A stretch of 64,000 nucleotides of DNA from a bacterium (GTDB taxonomy: Bacteria; UBP6; UBA1177): the NCBI GenBank assembly GCA_017963125.1, contig JAGCUA010000030.1, forward strand, positions 1 to 64,000. The letters are read 5' to 3'. Under the pieces are notes generated by a model. The model was not told where the DNA came from and did no database searches. It saw nothing but the letters and a program-made list of their open reading frames with translations. Position 1 is the stretch's first letter. Each line of letters begins with the position of its first letter. Positions 1 to 7,942 of this stretch are shown here, piece by piece. The position numbers and the translations under genes are program-made.

Positions 1-765
1 AGCCTGCTCGATAGCGATCTGGAGTCTTCTGATTGCAACCGGATATTCAGCTCGGATGTAAACGATACCTTTCGTTGCGCCGTTGCAGTATCCGCAGATA
101 GCCATAGCTTCGATGATCGAGTGCGGGTCGCCTTCGAGTATCGATCTGTCCATGAATGCACCCGGGTCGCCTTCGTCAGCGTTGCAGATGACGTATTTCT
201 GTTCAGCATTCGGAACCAGCGTTCTTGCCAGTTTCCATTTAGTGCCGGTCGGGAAACCTGCGCCGCCTCTGCCGCGGAGACCTGATTTCTCCATTTCAGC
301 GATAGCAGCTTCCGGAGTCATTTCGGTAAGGACTTTGCCGAGTGCAGCGTAGCCGTCTCTTGCGATGTATTCACGAATGTCTTCGGGGTTGATGAAACCG
401 CAGTTACGAAGAGCGATTCTCATCTGTTTTTTGTAGAAACCCATGTGTTTGGAGTCGGAAACGTGACCTTCCGATTTCGGGTCTGTGTAGAGAAGTCTTT
501 CAACTTTTCTTCCTTTGATGATGTGCTCGTTTACGATGTTCTCTACATCATCTTCCTTAACCTGAACGTAGAACGTGTTGTCGGGAAGTATCTTAACGAT
601 GGGGCCTTTTTCGCAGAAGCCGAAGCAACCGGTTGTAATGACCTGTACATCGTTGATGTTTTTTTCTTTAAGAACTGCTTCGAATTTTCTTACTATGCCT
701 GCGCTGTTCGAAGCTTTGCAGCCTGTACCGCCGCAGCAGAGAATATGAAATCTGTAATGTGTCAT
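1..765 (-). CDS. HndC/NuoF-like NAD(P)-binding hydrogenase subunit (3' part missing)
   Basis: Only the first 255 codons lie in the window; the gene runs off the left edge. The N-terminus is a thioredoxin-like [2Fe-2S] ferredoxin domain (Cys10, Cys11 and Cys16, then a CFGFC motif near residue 45). It is followed by the start of the NuoF/HoxF-type FMN- and NAD(H)-binding domain, with the glycine-rich GLRGRGGAGFPTG motif and the NADEGDPGAF motif. In HndA-D and HydABC bifurcating hydrogenases this subunit oxidises or reduces NAD(P)H and passes electrons to the [FeFe]-hydrogenase subunit, which should follow downstream beyond the window. A GGAG ribosome site precedes the ATG. The ferredoxin-like gene upstream is 11 bases away, which implies one operon. 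A NuoF of complex I is less likely because the N-terminal ferredoxin domain and the neighbours are hydrogenase-like. Confidence 0.9.
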   Translation of the reverse strand, partial: MTHYRFHILCCGGTGCKASNSAGIVRKFEAVLKEKNINDVQVITTGCFGFCEKGPIVKILPDNTFYVQVKEDDVENIVNEHIIKGRKVERLLYTDPKSEGHVSDSKHMGFYKKQMRIALRNCGFINPEDIREYIARDGYAALGKVLTEMTPEAAIAEMEKSGLRGRGGAGFPTGTKWKLARTLVPNAEQKYVICNADEGDPGAFMDRSILEGDPHSIIEAMAICGYCNGATKGIVYIRAEYPVAIRRLQIAIEQA

Positions 766-776
766 TCTCAACTCCC

Positions 777-1166
777 TTATTTAACCGTTTCGTAATTAAC
801 CGGGATGATACCTTCTACGAGCTCGCCGTTCTTGATGTATTTTTCAAGAATTTCGCTAGCTTTTTCGACATTTACATGACCGAAAACGATAGGATCTTTG
901 CCGGGAAGTTTAACTTCGATCGTCGGTTCTGCATAGCAGTATCCCATGCAGCCTGTCTGGGTTACAACCGCCTTGATCCCCTGTTTGTCGAGTTCTTCAA
1001 GGTAGAAATCCATAACTTCTTTTGCGCCGCTTGCGATTCCGCATGTAGCCATAGCGACTTTGATCTGGATAAGGGAATCGACATTGTCTCCGTTCTCTCT
1101 GAGAGAAACGGTGTTTTTGAATTCCGAGCTCATTTTTTTGAGATCAGCAAGTGATTTTACTGCCAT
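777..1166 (-). CDS. HndB-like [2Fe-2S] ferredoxin subunit
   Basis: A 129-residue thioredoxin-fold ferredoxin-like protein. Visible candidate ligands are Cys42 (in TCGIASGA) and Cys73/Cys77 (in TGCMGYC). The TCGIA plus GCxGxC pattern is characteristic of HndB, the small subunit of NAD(P)-reducing [FeFe] hydrogenases. It sits between the NuoE-like and NuoF-like genes, as in hndABCD operons, with 9 bases to the upstream gene. Its likely role is electron transfer within the cytoplasmic complex. Only three cysteines are apparent in the cluster-binding region. Confidence 0.85.
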   Translation of the reverse strand: MAVKSLADLKKMSSEFKNTVSLRENGDNVDSLIQIKVAMATCGIASGAKEVMDFYLEELDKQGIKAVVTQTGCMGYCYAEPTIEVKLPGKDPIVFGHVNVEKASEILEKYIKNGELVEGIIPVNYETVK

Positions 1167-1175
1167 TTTACCCTC

Positions 1176-1655
1176 CTACTTTCTGTATTCGTCAAGGATT
1201 GCTTTAACCTGATTCGGCGTTACGCGCGGATAAACTTTTTCGCCGATCAAAATAACCGGAGCGAGACCGCATGCGCCGACACATCTGAGGCAGTCAAGCG
1301 AGAAAAGACCGTCCGGGGTAACTTCGCCGGGCTTGATGCCAAGAATTCTTTCGACTTCGTGAAGGATGCCTTCTGCGCCTCTGACGTAGCAAGCCGTTCC
1401 AAGGCAGATCGAAATCGGGTGTTTTCCCTTCGGAACCATTGTGAAGAACGAGTAGAATGAAACTACACCGTAAACTTTTGCGACCGGAACTTTAAGCTCT
1501 TCCGCGATGACCATCTGGACTTCTGCCGGAAGGTAACCGATCTTTTCCTGAGTCTTTTTAAGGACATTGATAAGCTGTCCTTTCTCGTAATTGAAAGAAG
1601 CGCAAACTTCTTTGATTTCTTTCAAATACTGAGAATTGATTTTAATCGTTGCCAT
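1176..1655 (-). CDS. HndA/NuoE-like [2Fe-2S] subunit
   Basis: A 159-residue NuoE/HndA family protein, the usual length. It has a helical N-terminal part and a thioredoxin-like domain whose ligands are Cys84 and Cys89 (CLGTAC) and Cys125 and Cys129 (CVGAC), the standard CX4C...CX3C set. It carries one [2Fe-2S] cluster in the diaphorase part of an NAD(P)-linked hydrogenase. A strong AAGGAGG site lies just before the ATG. It is the first gene of the hnd transcription unit, with a candidate promoter about 65-90 bases upstream. Confidence 0.92.
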   Translation of the reverse strand: MATIKINSQYLKEIKEVCASFNYEKGQLINVLKKTQEKIGYLPAEVQMVIAEELKVPVAKVYGVVSFYSFFTMVPKGKHPISICLGTACYVRGAEGILHEVERILGIKPGEVTPDGLFSLDCLRCVGACGLAPVILIGEKVYPRVTPNQVKAILDEYRK

Positions 1656-1717
1656 ACTAACAAGCCTCCTTGTCTGAAAATAAAGAAACTCTCAATTACT
1701 AATAAACCGCGGCAGAC

Positions 1718-1745
1718 CATACAACAATAAAAGGGCGGCTGTCAA
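1718..1745 (-). promoter_or_regulatory. Candidate promoter of the hnd operon
   Basis: On the minus strand there is a perfect -35 TTGACA (1740-1745) and, after 16 bases, a weak -10 TGTATG (1718-1723); shifting the -10 to TATGGT (1716-1721) gives an 18-base spacer. It lies downstream of the hairpin that ends the preceding operon and upstream of the HndA-like start. Confidence 0.5.
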
Positions 1746-1788
1746 CTTTAATTTTAAAAAATAATTTTAATAATAAAATCAATAAATT

Positions 1789-1854
1789 GCCGCGCGCGTC
1801 ATCGTAACGACGAAACGACGAAACGACGTAACGATGTGACGCCGGAAGCGCGGC
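1789..1854 (-). terminator. GC-rich imperfect hairpin with internal 8-bp tandem repeat, probable terminator
   Basis: Outer arms GCCGCGC (1789-1795) and GCGCGGC (1848-1854) pair exactly. An inner pair, CGTCATCGT (1797-1805) with 1831-1841, matches apart from a two-base bulge. The loop holds about three tandem copies of AACGACGA. Read on the minus strand, the hairpin is followed by a long AT-rich tract without a clean T-run, so it probably ends the DRTGG-PHP-ATPase transcript. The tandem loop repeat is unusual for a simple terminator. Confidence 0.55.
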
Positions 1855-1862
1855 GTTAAAAT

Positions 1863-2408
1863 TTAATCGACTCCGATATCTTTGAGATTTTCGTTGATCA
1901 TTCCGATGAGATAGTTGATGACTTCGGGGCTCTGTATCGGCATTCCGTCAAGTGCCTCGTTGACTTCGTCGGTATCGAAAACGTAGCTTTTTCCGTTTTT
2001 TGTGTGGGTGTAGACAAATCGGATCTCGGGGTTTGAGGCGACTGTCTGGACAAAAACCGCGGCAACGCTTCCCAGGATCGGTCTGTCGATGTGGTCGTGC
2101 TGCATCGTCGCCTTGATCACGGTGCCTACTCCGACTTTGGAAGTGATTTCGAGGTGTCCGCCGCTCTGCTCCGCCGTGTGTTTGAAAAGCGGAACGCCGA
2201 GCCCGACTTTGCGGGTCGTTCTGCTCGTCGTGAACGGGTCCGTGACGCGGGCTAAAAGTTCCGGCGACATTCCGCAGCCGTCGTCCTTGATCTCTATCGA
2301 ATAAACATTTTCCTTTGTGTCTTCGAAGATGTTCAGATCGATCCTCTTCGCCTTTGCGCGGGTCGAATTCTGAAGAATATCGAGAATATGCAGCGCAAGT
2401 TCCTTCAT
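1863..2408 (-). CDS. GHKL ATPase (histidine-kinase-like), hydrogenase-associated
   Basis: A 181-residue protein consisting mainly of a HATPase_c fold: N-box DILQNSTRA, G1 box DDGCGM and a G2-like GLGVPLFK. It has no dimerisation/phosphoacceptor domain, so it is not a complete sensor kinase. Stand-alone ATPases of this type recur beside NAD(P)-linked [FeFe]-hydrogenase genes in anaerobes, together with PHP and DRTGG proteins, where a regulatory or assembly role is suspected but not proven. The start overlaps the PHP gene stop by four bases (ATGA), indicating translational coupling. Confidence 0.85.
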   Translation of the reverse strand: MKELALHILDILQNSTRAKAKRIDLNIFEDTKENVYSIEIKDDGCGMSPELLARVTDPFTTSRTTRKVGLGVPLFKHTAEQSGGHLEITSKVGVGTVIKATMQHDHIDRPILGSVAAVFVQTVASNPEIRFVYTHTKNGKSYVFDTDEVNEALDGMPIQSPEVINYLIGMINENLKDIGVD

Positions 2409-3145
2409 TTTGTGATAACCCTCCTTCCGTTTTCGCCGTGAAGCGCCATTTTTATTTCGGCGAAACTCCTTTTTTCTATCTCAAAAACAGATGAGATCTT
2501 TCCGACATCGCCCGGAATGTGGGCGTCGCTTGCCGTTGTGAAATTGAAACCTTTAACGAACGGATTTTCGGCGAGGAATTTTTCTCTCGTGATGTGCCTC
2601 GAGATCTCGACCGCGTCAGGTTTGAGGTCCGGCGGAATGAAACCGAGCTGCCCGAGAAGGCTGTTCATCGTCTTGTTGATGTGCGCCGGAATGAAGATCC
2701 CGCCTAACGAGTGGACGAACTTTTCCGCCGACTCGATATCCTGGTCTATCGCCGATATCAGCAGGTTCTCCTCTTCATAGACTATCTCTTCGGCTTCGTT
2801 CACGACGACCTGGTAACCCATTTTTTCGGGATTGTTCGGCACTTTTATCAGGTGCTCGTCGAGATAATTCTGGAAAATCGCGAGTTTTTCGTCGTCTTCC
2901 ATGAAGGCCAGACAGTGGATCTCCTCTTTCGTGTTGATCTCGGCGCCGCAGAGGACGAAGATCCCGTATCTTTTCGCCATGTCGCGTATCAGCACCGACT
3001 GCCTGGTAGAATTGTGGTCGGCTATCCCGATGATGTCGAGAGCCTTTTCCGCAGCCGCCTCCAGGATCGCCGCAGGGCTCATTTCAAGCGAGCCGCACGG
3101 GGAAAGCAGCGTGTGGATGTGAAGATCCGCCCTGTACTGGTTCAT
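2405..3145 (-). CDS. PHP-domain phosphoesterase
   Basis: A 246-residue PHP family protein. Metal-binding motifs are visible: DLHIH at residues 7-11, ADHNS near 44, PAHINK in the middle and ASDAHIPG near the C-terminus. PHP domains are trinuclear-metal phosphoesterases; small stand-alone members include nucleoside 3',5'-bisphosphate phosphatases, but the substrate here is unknown. The gene sits between a DRTGG gene (5 bases upstream) and the GHKL ATPase (4-base overlap), an arrangement typical of hydrogenase loci. Confidence 0.85.
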   Translation of the reverse strand: MNQYRADLHIHTLLSPCGSLEMSPAAILEAAAEKALDIIGIADHNSTRQSVLIRDMAKRYGIFVLCGAEINTKEEIHCLAFMEDDEKLAIFQNYLDEHLIKVPNNPEKMGYQVVVNEAEEIVYEEENLLISAIDQDIESAEKFVHSLGGIFIPAHINKTMNSLLGQLGFIPPDLKPDAVEISRHITREKFLAENPFVKGFNFTTASDAHIPGDVGKISSVFEIEKRSFAEIKMALHGENGRRVITK

Positions 3146-3150
3146 GGTTT

Positions 3151-3483
3151 TTACTTTATAAGTTCGTAAATTTTGCCGGAAATCGTAAATGCGTTCTCTT
3201 TTGTGCCGAGAACCGCGATACCTTCGTCCTCAGCCGATTCGAGCATCTCTGGTTCGGGCGAGATTCCCTTTACCAGAACGACTGCCGCAAGCTCTTTAAG
3301 AGAAGCGATAGCCGTTACGTTTTTGTGCGACTGAACCGTGACCAGAACGTTTCCGTCCTTCGCAGTTCCCATTACATCGCTCAGCAAGTCTCCAGTGTAG
3401 CCGCCGGAAATTTCCTTTTCCAGATCGCCTTTTTCGGTAAAAACCTTAAGATTCAGTTTTTCAACAAGTTCCTTAACTTTCAT
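3151..3483 (-). CDS. DRTGG-domain protein (copy 1)
   Basis: A 110-residue protein of the DRTGG family. The N-terminal part resembles its paralogue at 16281-16625: both start MKxxE/SxxxxLNxK and have the GDLLSDVM / SDLMSDVL signature near residue 35. DRTGG domains occur beside CBS domains and in phosphotransacetylases and are thought to bind a small ligand. As first gene of the DRTGG-PHP-ATPase unit it may be a sensor for the hydrogenase system; this is inference. Confidence 0.8.
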   Translation of the reverse strand: MKVKELVEKLNLKVFTEKGDLEKEISGGYTGDLLSDVMGTAKDGNVLVTVQSHKNVTAIASLKELAAVVLVKGISPEPEMLESAEDEGIAVLGTKENAFTISGKIYELIK

Positions 3484-3653
3484 ATTTCACTCCGTCAAAA
3501 ATCAAAAAACCGCGCTATGATACGGAAATTTTTCAGAAAGTGAAGATTGATTTTTACAGAATTAAAAAAGATGGGTTCTGATCCTGAAACCGGCTCGGAA
3601 AAATGTGTTTGCAATAATGGATTGTGCGGCGGGGAGCAGTGTTCTACGAATTT

Positions 3654-3887
3654 TCAAAGAATATATTTGGCATTGCCTTGAAACTGAGCTTTTTCTTTGG
3701 ATTTTTCCACAAAAGCATCCAATTCATCGAATGTCTCGATACTATCGACAAGAGAATGTCTCCATTTTGTGTAGTCGAAGCGTTCTTTCAAAATCGTGGA
3801 AATAAAGATTTCAGTTTCGCCAGCCCCTAAATTATCGGAGAGACATTTCATACCTCTGTCTATGATTTCAACTGTGCTCAAATTCAT
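3654..3887 (-). CDS. Small putative antitoxin-like partner of the PIN protein
   Basis: A 77-residue protein starting MNLSTVEIIDRGM. The ATG (3885-3887) overlaps the stop of the PIN gene as ATGA and has a GGAGG site upstream, so this start is preferred over a longer in-frame one. The sequence has a charged N-terminus, a KERFDYTKWR segment and a charged helical C-terminus. Similar short proteins are, to my recollection, found beside this kind of PIN protein, so an antitoxin role is likely but not proven. It is encoded after the toxin, the reverse of the usual order. Confidence 0.65.
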   Translation of the reverse strand: MNLSTVEIIDRGMKCLSDNLGAGETEIFISTILKERFDYTKWRHSLVDSIETFDELDAFVEKSKEKAQFQGNAKYIL

Positions 3888-4336
3888 TTCGTTTCCTCCC
3901 TCTCCAAAACATAAGTTGTTGGATTTACTATTTTTATTTGATCTGAGTGATATTTCAGCAAACGTTTGTCCGTTGAAATGAAATAGTCGCATCCTGCGAT
4001 AATCGCACAAGCTATGTGGCAAGCATCCATGAGTTTCACTCCGGAATCCATAATTTCTTTTGCAATTTCTTTAACTTTGCTGCCGCTTGCTTCGCTCACG
4101 AAAGTGTGAGTCTGTTTGTCGATAAACGCTTGAATATCTTTTCGTTTCGCTTCAAAACGGTTGGCCGCATTTTCTGACAAAAGGATATATGAAGTCACCA
4201 AATCGACCTTGCCTTCTCTGATTTCCTGCTGTATCGACAGCTTTGCCAAAGCCTCCAAATTGATGGAAAGCTGGGCTTGATCATCGTAAGGTCTGTTGAA
4301 ACAACAGTTATCGAGATATATTTTTAAGCGTTTCAT
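3884..4336 (-). CDS. PIN-domain protein, probable toxin ribonuclease
   Basis: A 150-residue PIN-like protein. Acidic residues expected for the metal site are present: Asp9 in IYLDNCCFNRP, Glu near 54 (LLSENAAN), Asp near 104 (LMDACHIA) and Asp near 118 (FISTDKRLL). The YLDNCCFNRPYDD opening marks a common subgroup of bacterial PIN proteins. Such proteins are usually metal-dependent RNases of type II toxin-antitoxin systems. It is coupled by a four-base overlap to the small gene downstream. Confidence 0.8.
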   Translation of the reverse strand: MKRLKIYLDNCCFNRPYDDQAQLSINLEALAKLSIQQEIREGKVDLVTSYILLSENAANRFEAKRKDIQAFIDKQTHTFVSEASGSKVKEIAKEIMDSGVKLMDACHIACAIIAGCDYFISTDKRLLKYHSDQIKIVNPTTYVLEREETK

Positions 4337-4696
4337 CGAAACTCCTCCGTCAAAATCGCGGCAACTATTTTACCCAAAAATCAGATTTTTACAACGGAAA
4401 ATATTGAGATTTTGGATATTTAATAATGACATTTTATTTGCTGGCTTGTGGCTGAATGCCGAACCCTCTAGAGCTCCCCAAAGGACTGGATGCCAGCCCA
4501 GAACTTTGGATCAACGCAAAGCAAGCACACTAAGTTACTTGCACCGAATATTTTACGCACTTTAATCTCAATGTCAAGACTTTTAGAATAAAAATTAGAA
4601 AAAATTTCTGATTTTTTTCGACATCTTTCTTTTTAAGTGTATAGTCTTAACTCGCGATAATTACAGGAAGCGAGCTATAGGAATCAAATTCTAGAA
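4337..4696. other. Long intergenic region (360 bp) with GC-rich patch and direct repeat
   Basis: No convincing gene. The first 100 bases are AT-rich and hold the upstream region of the PIN gene. Bases 4440-4530 form a relatively GC-rich island unlike its flanks, with CTCTAGAGCTC-type palindromic bits, and may be a remnant of an inserted element. The rest is AT-rich and contains the left copy of the 35-bp repeat (4614-4648). Just after it CTCGC (4651-4655) and GCGAG (4670-4674) could form a short stem. Confidence 0.6.
4614..4648 (+). repeat. Left copy of exact 35-bp direct repeat
   Basis: Identical over 35 bases to 7943-7977, with mismatches immediately on both sides. It contains the same -35-like TCGACA and -10-like TATAGT hexamers with a 16-base spacer, but no plus-strand gene follows; it faces the 3' end of the minus-strand lipoprotein. 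It is therefore an orphan copy of the uvrB promoter segment and marks the left edge of a 3.3-kb accessory block. Confidence 0.9.
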
Positions 4697-6388
4697 TTAC
4701 TTTTTCCTCCACTCCGGAACTTTCGGATTATCCGGATTAGGCGTGTAATCGCTGTAAGGACATCTGTCGGGATGATAGTCACAGTAACACTCCATATCAC
4801 GCAGCACATAATCAAAATAATGCTGATAAATCAAATATCTGCCGTAACCTGGAATATATGAATAATCTTTTCTGATCTCCATATCATCATCGCTGTCCAG
4901 ACAAAAAGATTTTTTATCAGTGAATCTGTAGTAACAAACCATTGATATTGGATGATCATTGGATGTTCTTCCTTTTTCTATCATGTAAAGGATGAAATCA
5001 CTGCTGAAATCCAGTATTCCTGTGATTCTATTGTCGTTAAGCAAAACATCCCTGCTTTTCACACTTCCGTCTTTGTTTAATTCCAGTTGAATTATATTAT
5101 GTGATTCTACCCCTTGAGTATCGACACTGAACGAAAGGTATATAATTTTTCTGTCGCCTATCATTTTTGGCCAATATGCCTTTTCGTTTTCATCGGAAAC
5201 TTTGACACAGCCGTCATCTCCTCTTTCAAGGTCACAGAAAATTGCGGCAACTGCATAGTTTAAAAAAACTACCTGACTACCGTAAAAATTAGGATAAATC
5301 GCTGCTACCCAATCTTGCCCGTTATCTGTGAATTTCTTCAGTTCCTTCCAATTCTTCCAATCACCTATTTTTGTATAGACGACTTTCATTTCTCCGTAAT
5401 CATTGGGCTTGGTCTGATAAATCATCATGGCGTAAGTATCACCCAATCCCATATAGTTGATTCCGTAAAACTTTTCTCCGTACCATGCATAGCCGTATTT
5501 ATGTTTTTCTATATCGTAATAAATTACTTCCTGAACAGGCATCTGATATCCTGGAAGATCCGGAGAATCATCATTTATAGATTTGTTGTAGGTCGACATC
5601 AGAACCATTTTTCCGTTAAAATCCAAATTTGCGGCACCGTCTCCGATTTTTATAAGTTGTCTCGTCTGAATATCAAACACAAAAGTACCGACTACTCCTG
5701 GAGCATAATAAGATTTCATTATAAAAACCACTTTGCCGTTTTTTGCAAAATATTCAGGGTCTCTTCCGTAAATCCAATCATTTTGCCAACGTTTTTCAGG
5801 CGTCATCAAACCGTCGCATTTGTTTTTAAGAATGTTTTCATTTTTTACCACAGTGTCATCCTGAACAGGATAATCTTCAATCAATATGGGTTCGAACGGA
5901 TAGTTGTCGGCACATGCCTCGTAAGGATGAACGTCGTATTTTGAACACTGATTATAGATTTTACATCCATTATAGTCAATAAACTCATATTTCCACAAAG
6001 TAGCTCTTACCTGTTCAGGGTCATCAGCCACAACATCGTAATCGCCGTAATATTTATATAGAAAATTCTCTCTGTCGGCATAAGGGTCGTCGTCTGTCAG
6101 CCATAGTTTTTCGTAATCCTGATCTCCTTCCACAATCGTACAGCCGGAATCGTTGTCAGGTTCTTCCTGAGAAGGTTGGCTGCTTTCGGAATCCGAATCA
6201 TCGGATTGGTCTTTATCATTGATAACATCCGCATCTTGAGAATCAAAATCATCAGCAAGAGTTTCCGTATCACTGCCGTCGGAATCGGCATCTGGAATGA
6301 TGTCGGAATCGTTTTGAGATTTTGATGAAGAGCAGGAACCGAAGAAAAACAATGCAATAAAAAGTAGAATCATTGAATTTCTCTGCAT
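4697..6388 (-). CDS. Large Asp/Ser-rich-linker lipoprotein, unknown function
   Basis: A 563-residue predicted lipoprotein. The signal peptide ends in a lipobox FFGSC (Cys19). A strongly acidic Asp/Ser linker (about residues 25-90) follows, suited to holding the globular part away from the membrane. The rest is rich in aromatic beta-strand-like segments (for example KVVFIMKSYY, GKMVLMSTY, SQVVFLNYA, RKIIYLSFS), as in beta-propeller or TolB-like folds, but no named domain is certain. Several Cys near the two ends suggest disulfides and export. The GGAGG site is just before the ATG. It lies inside the block bounded by the 35-bp repeats. Confidence 0.75.
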   Translation of the reverse strand: MQRNSMILLFIALFFFGSCSSSKSQNDSDIIPDADSDGSDTETLADDFDSQDADVINDKDQSDDSDSESSQPSQEEPDNDSGCTIVEGDQDYEKLWLTDDDPYADRENFLYKYYGDYDVVADDPEQVRATLWKYEFIDYNGCKIYNQCSKYDVHPYEACADNYPFEPILIEDYPVQDDTVVKNENILKNKCDGLMTPEKRWQNDWIYGRDPEYFAKNGKVVFIMKSYYAPGVVGTFVFDIQTRQLIKIGDGAANLDFNGKMVLMSTYNKSINDDSPDLPGYQMPVQEVIYYDIEKHKYGYAWYGEKFYGINYMGLGDTYAMMIYQTKPNDYGEMKVVYTKIGDWKNWKELKKFTDNGQDWVAAIYPNFYGSQVVFLNYAVAAIFCDLERGDDGCVKVSDENEKAYWPKMIGDRKIIYLSFSVDTQGVESHNIIQLELNKDGSVKSRDVLLNDNRITGILDFSSDFILYMIEKGRTSNDHPISMVCYYRFTDKKSFCLDSDDDMEIRKDYSYIPGYGRYLIYQHYFDYVLRDMECYCDYHPDRCPYSDYTPNPDNPKVPEWRKK

Positions 6389-6440
6389 TTTGTCCTCCGT
6401 TGGAATGAACGTTATTCTGACACCGCGTCAGGGTTTGTAT

Positions 6441-6713
6441 TTAAAACAAATCTGAATGAGTTTCCGTCCGTGATAAAAACAGAATCAGATCATTGTTGTT
6501 GATACGGTAAATCAGCAGCCAGTCAGATTGAATGTGGCATTCTCTGAAACCTTTGTAATTTCCGGAGAGTTCGTGATCTCGGTTTTGGGGCGGAAGTGTT
6601 TCTCCTGCGGCAAGTTTTTTGATGACATCGGTGATTGCCTGCATATTGTAGCCGCGTTTCTGACAGAGTTTCAGATCCTGACGGAATTTATTGGTCGGTC
6701 TTATTGCATACAT
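6441..6713 (-). CDS. YafQ-family type II toxin (RelE superfamily mRNA interferase)
   Basis: A 90-residue RelE/YafQ-like toxin. Family hallmarks are the opening IRPTNKFRQDLKLCQKRG, the LPPQNRDHELSGNYKGFRECHI segment, DWLLIYRI and the C-terminal FLSRTETHSDLF, whose His resembles the YafQ catalytic His. YafQ toxins cleave mRNA on the ribosome. The start overlaps the antitoxin stop by one base (TGATG), so the two are translationally coupled. Confidence 0.9.
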   Translation of the reverse strand: MYAIRPTNKFRQDLKLCQKRGYNMQAITDVIKKLAAGETLPPQNRDHELSGNYKGFRECHIQSDWLLIYRINNNDLILFLSRTETHSDLF

Positions 6714-6964
6714 CAGTCCAGAAGCTCCTTCATCATCTGGTCAACATCGGTATAGGTTTTTCCGAGAGAAGGATCTTTTTCCATTTCCTCGACTTCGCGG
6801 ATAGCCTCTTTGGTTTCCTCGTTAAATTCTTCATTCTGCTGTTCATAGCGGTAAACGACATAGCTGATTATGTGCGAAATCTCGTCCAGACAAGCTTCCG
6901 GAGCCGCTTTTATCTGCGCCGAAACAGCCTCGTAAGTTGTTTTTTGTTTCTCGTTAAGATCCAT
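6713..6964 (-). CDS. RelB/DinJ-like antitoxin
   Basis: An 83-residue acidic protein directly upstream of the YafQ-like toxin. The C-terminal segment REVEEMEKDPSLGKTYTDVDQMMKELLD resembles the toxin-binding tail of RelB/DinJ antitoxins. The N-terminal half is helical and acidic and lacks an obvious ribbon-helix-helix motif, so autoregulation is uncertain. A CTCC-type ribosome site (GGAG on the coding strand) precedes the ATG. Confidence 0.8.
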   Translation of the reverse strand: MDLNEKQKTTYEAVSAQIKAAPEACLDEISHIISYVVYRYEQQNEEFNEETKEAIREVEEMEKDPSLGKTYTDVDQMMKELLD

Positions 6965-7054
6965 TTTATCTCCTCCGTCTCAAAAAACGCTAAATTATAC
7001 TGAAAAAAACGCTTGAAAACAAGGGGTTGTGAATTTAGAAATTCTGGAATTTAG

Positions 7055-7918
7055 ATGAACAGCATCTACACAAAGTGCCAATTTTTCTGACGGCAGGTCC
7101 GCACAATCTGGGACAAAGAAAAAGAGGAATGGTATTTTTCAGTGGTTGATGTCATTGCCGTTTTGACTGATTCAGACAGACCGAGAAAATACTGGAATGA
7201 CTTGAAAAACAAACTAATTGCTGAAGGAAGTGAGTTGTCCGAAAAAATTGGACAACTGAAAATGTTGTCATCAGACGGTAAATTTTACAAGACAGACTGC
7301 ATGACAACGGAGCAACTTTTCCGCCTGATTCAGTCCGTTCCATCACCGAAAGCGGAACCTTTCAAACTTTGGATGGCGCAGGTCGCGAGAGAACGGCTTG
7401 ACGAAATCAAAGACCCGGAAATTTCAATCAACCGCGCATTGTTCAACTACCGTCAGCTCGGCTACTCAGAAAGCTGGATAAACCAGCGGCTGAAAAGCAT
7501 GGAAATCCGCAAAGATCTGACTGATGAATGGAAAAAACACGGATTGCAGGACGGTATCCAGTTCGCGACCCTGACAGACATAATTTACAAGACATGGGCA
7601 GGCAAAACCGCCAAAGAATATAAAGAATTCAAAGGGTTGAAGAAAGAAAACCTGCGCGACAACATGACAAATCAGGAACTTGTTCTGAATATGCTTGCGG
7701 AACTTTCGACTACCGATATTTCAAAAGCCCGCAATCCTCAGAATTTTGCCGAACATGCGGACGTTGCAAGACGCGGCGGAACAATCGCAAAAGAAGCACG
7801 CGAAAAGTTAGAGGCTGAAACAGGCAAAAAAATCGTTTCTCCTTCGAATGCCCTTGGCAACGATCATCTTATCGACACAAAAGCCTCTGTTTTTGACGAA
7901 GACGAGGAATCGAAATAA
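7055..7918 (+). pseudogene. Bro-N/phage antirepressor family gene with in-frame stop near its start
   Basis: From 7091 onward the frame encodes RQVRTIWDKEKEEWYFSVVDV and then a full-length Bro-N family antirepressor body: TDCMTTEQLFRLIQSVPSPKAEPF, DELTDEWKKHG-like and LKKENLRDNMTNQELVLNMLAE segments, and a conserved GGTIAKEAREKLE tail. The family normally begins about 11 residues before this with a short peptide and a FxGKQIR-type motif. Here ATG 7055 lies in the same frame and gives MNSIYTKCQFF, but TGA at 7088-7090 occupies the position of the conserved Gly. Translation might restart at GTG 7142 and give a 258-residue protein missing about 29 residues. These proteins bind DNA in phages and accessory loci. 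Confidence 0.7.
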
Positions 7919-7942
7919 CCTGAACAGCGTCAAGCAGCCAAA

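Noticed and set aside
7088..7090. UGA recoded as glycine, as in some candidate-phylum bacteria
   Set aside because: UGA serves as the stop of several intact genes here (for example the PIN gene at 3884 and the DinJ-like gene at 6713), so a simple nonsense change is more likely.
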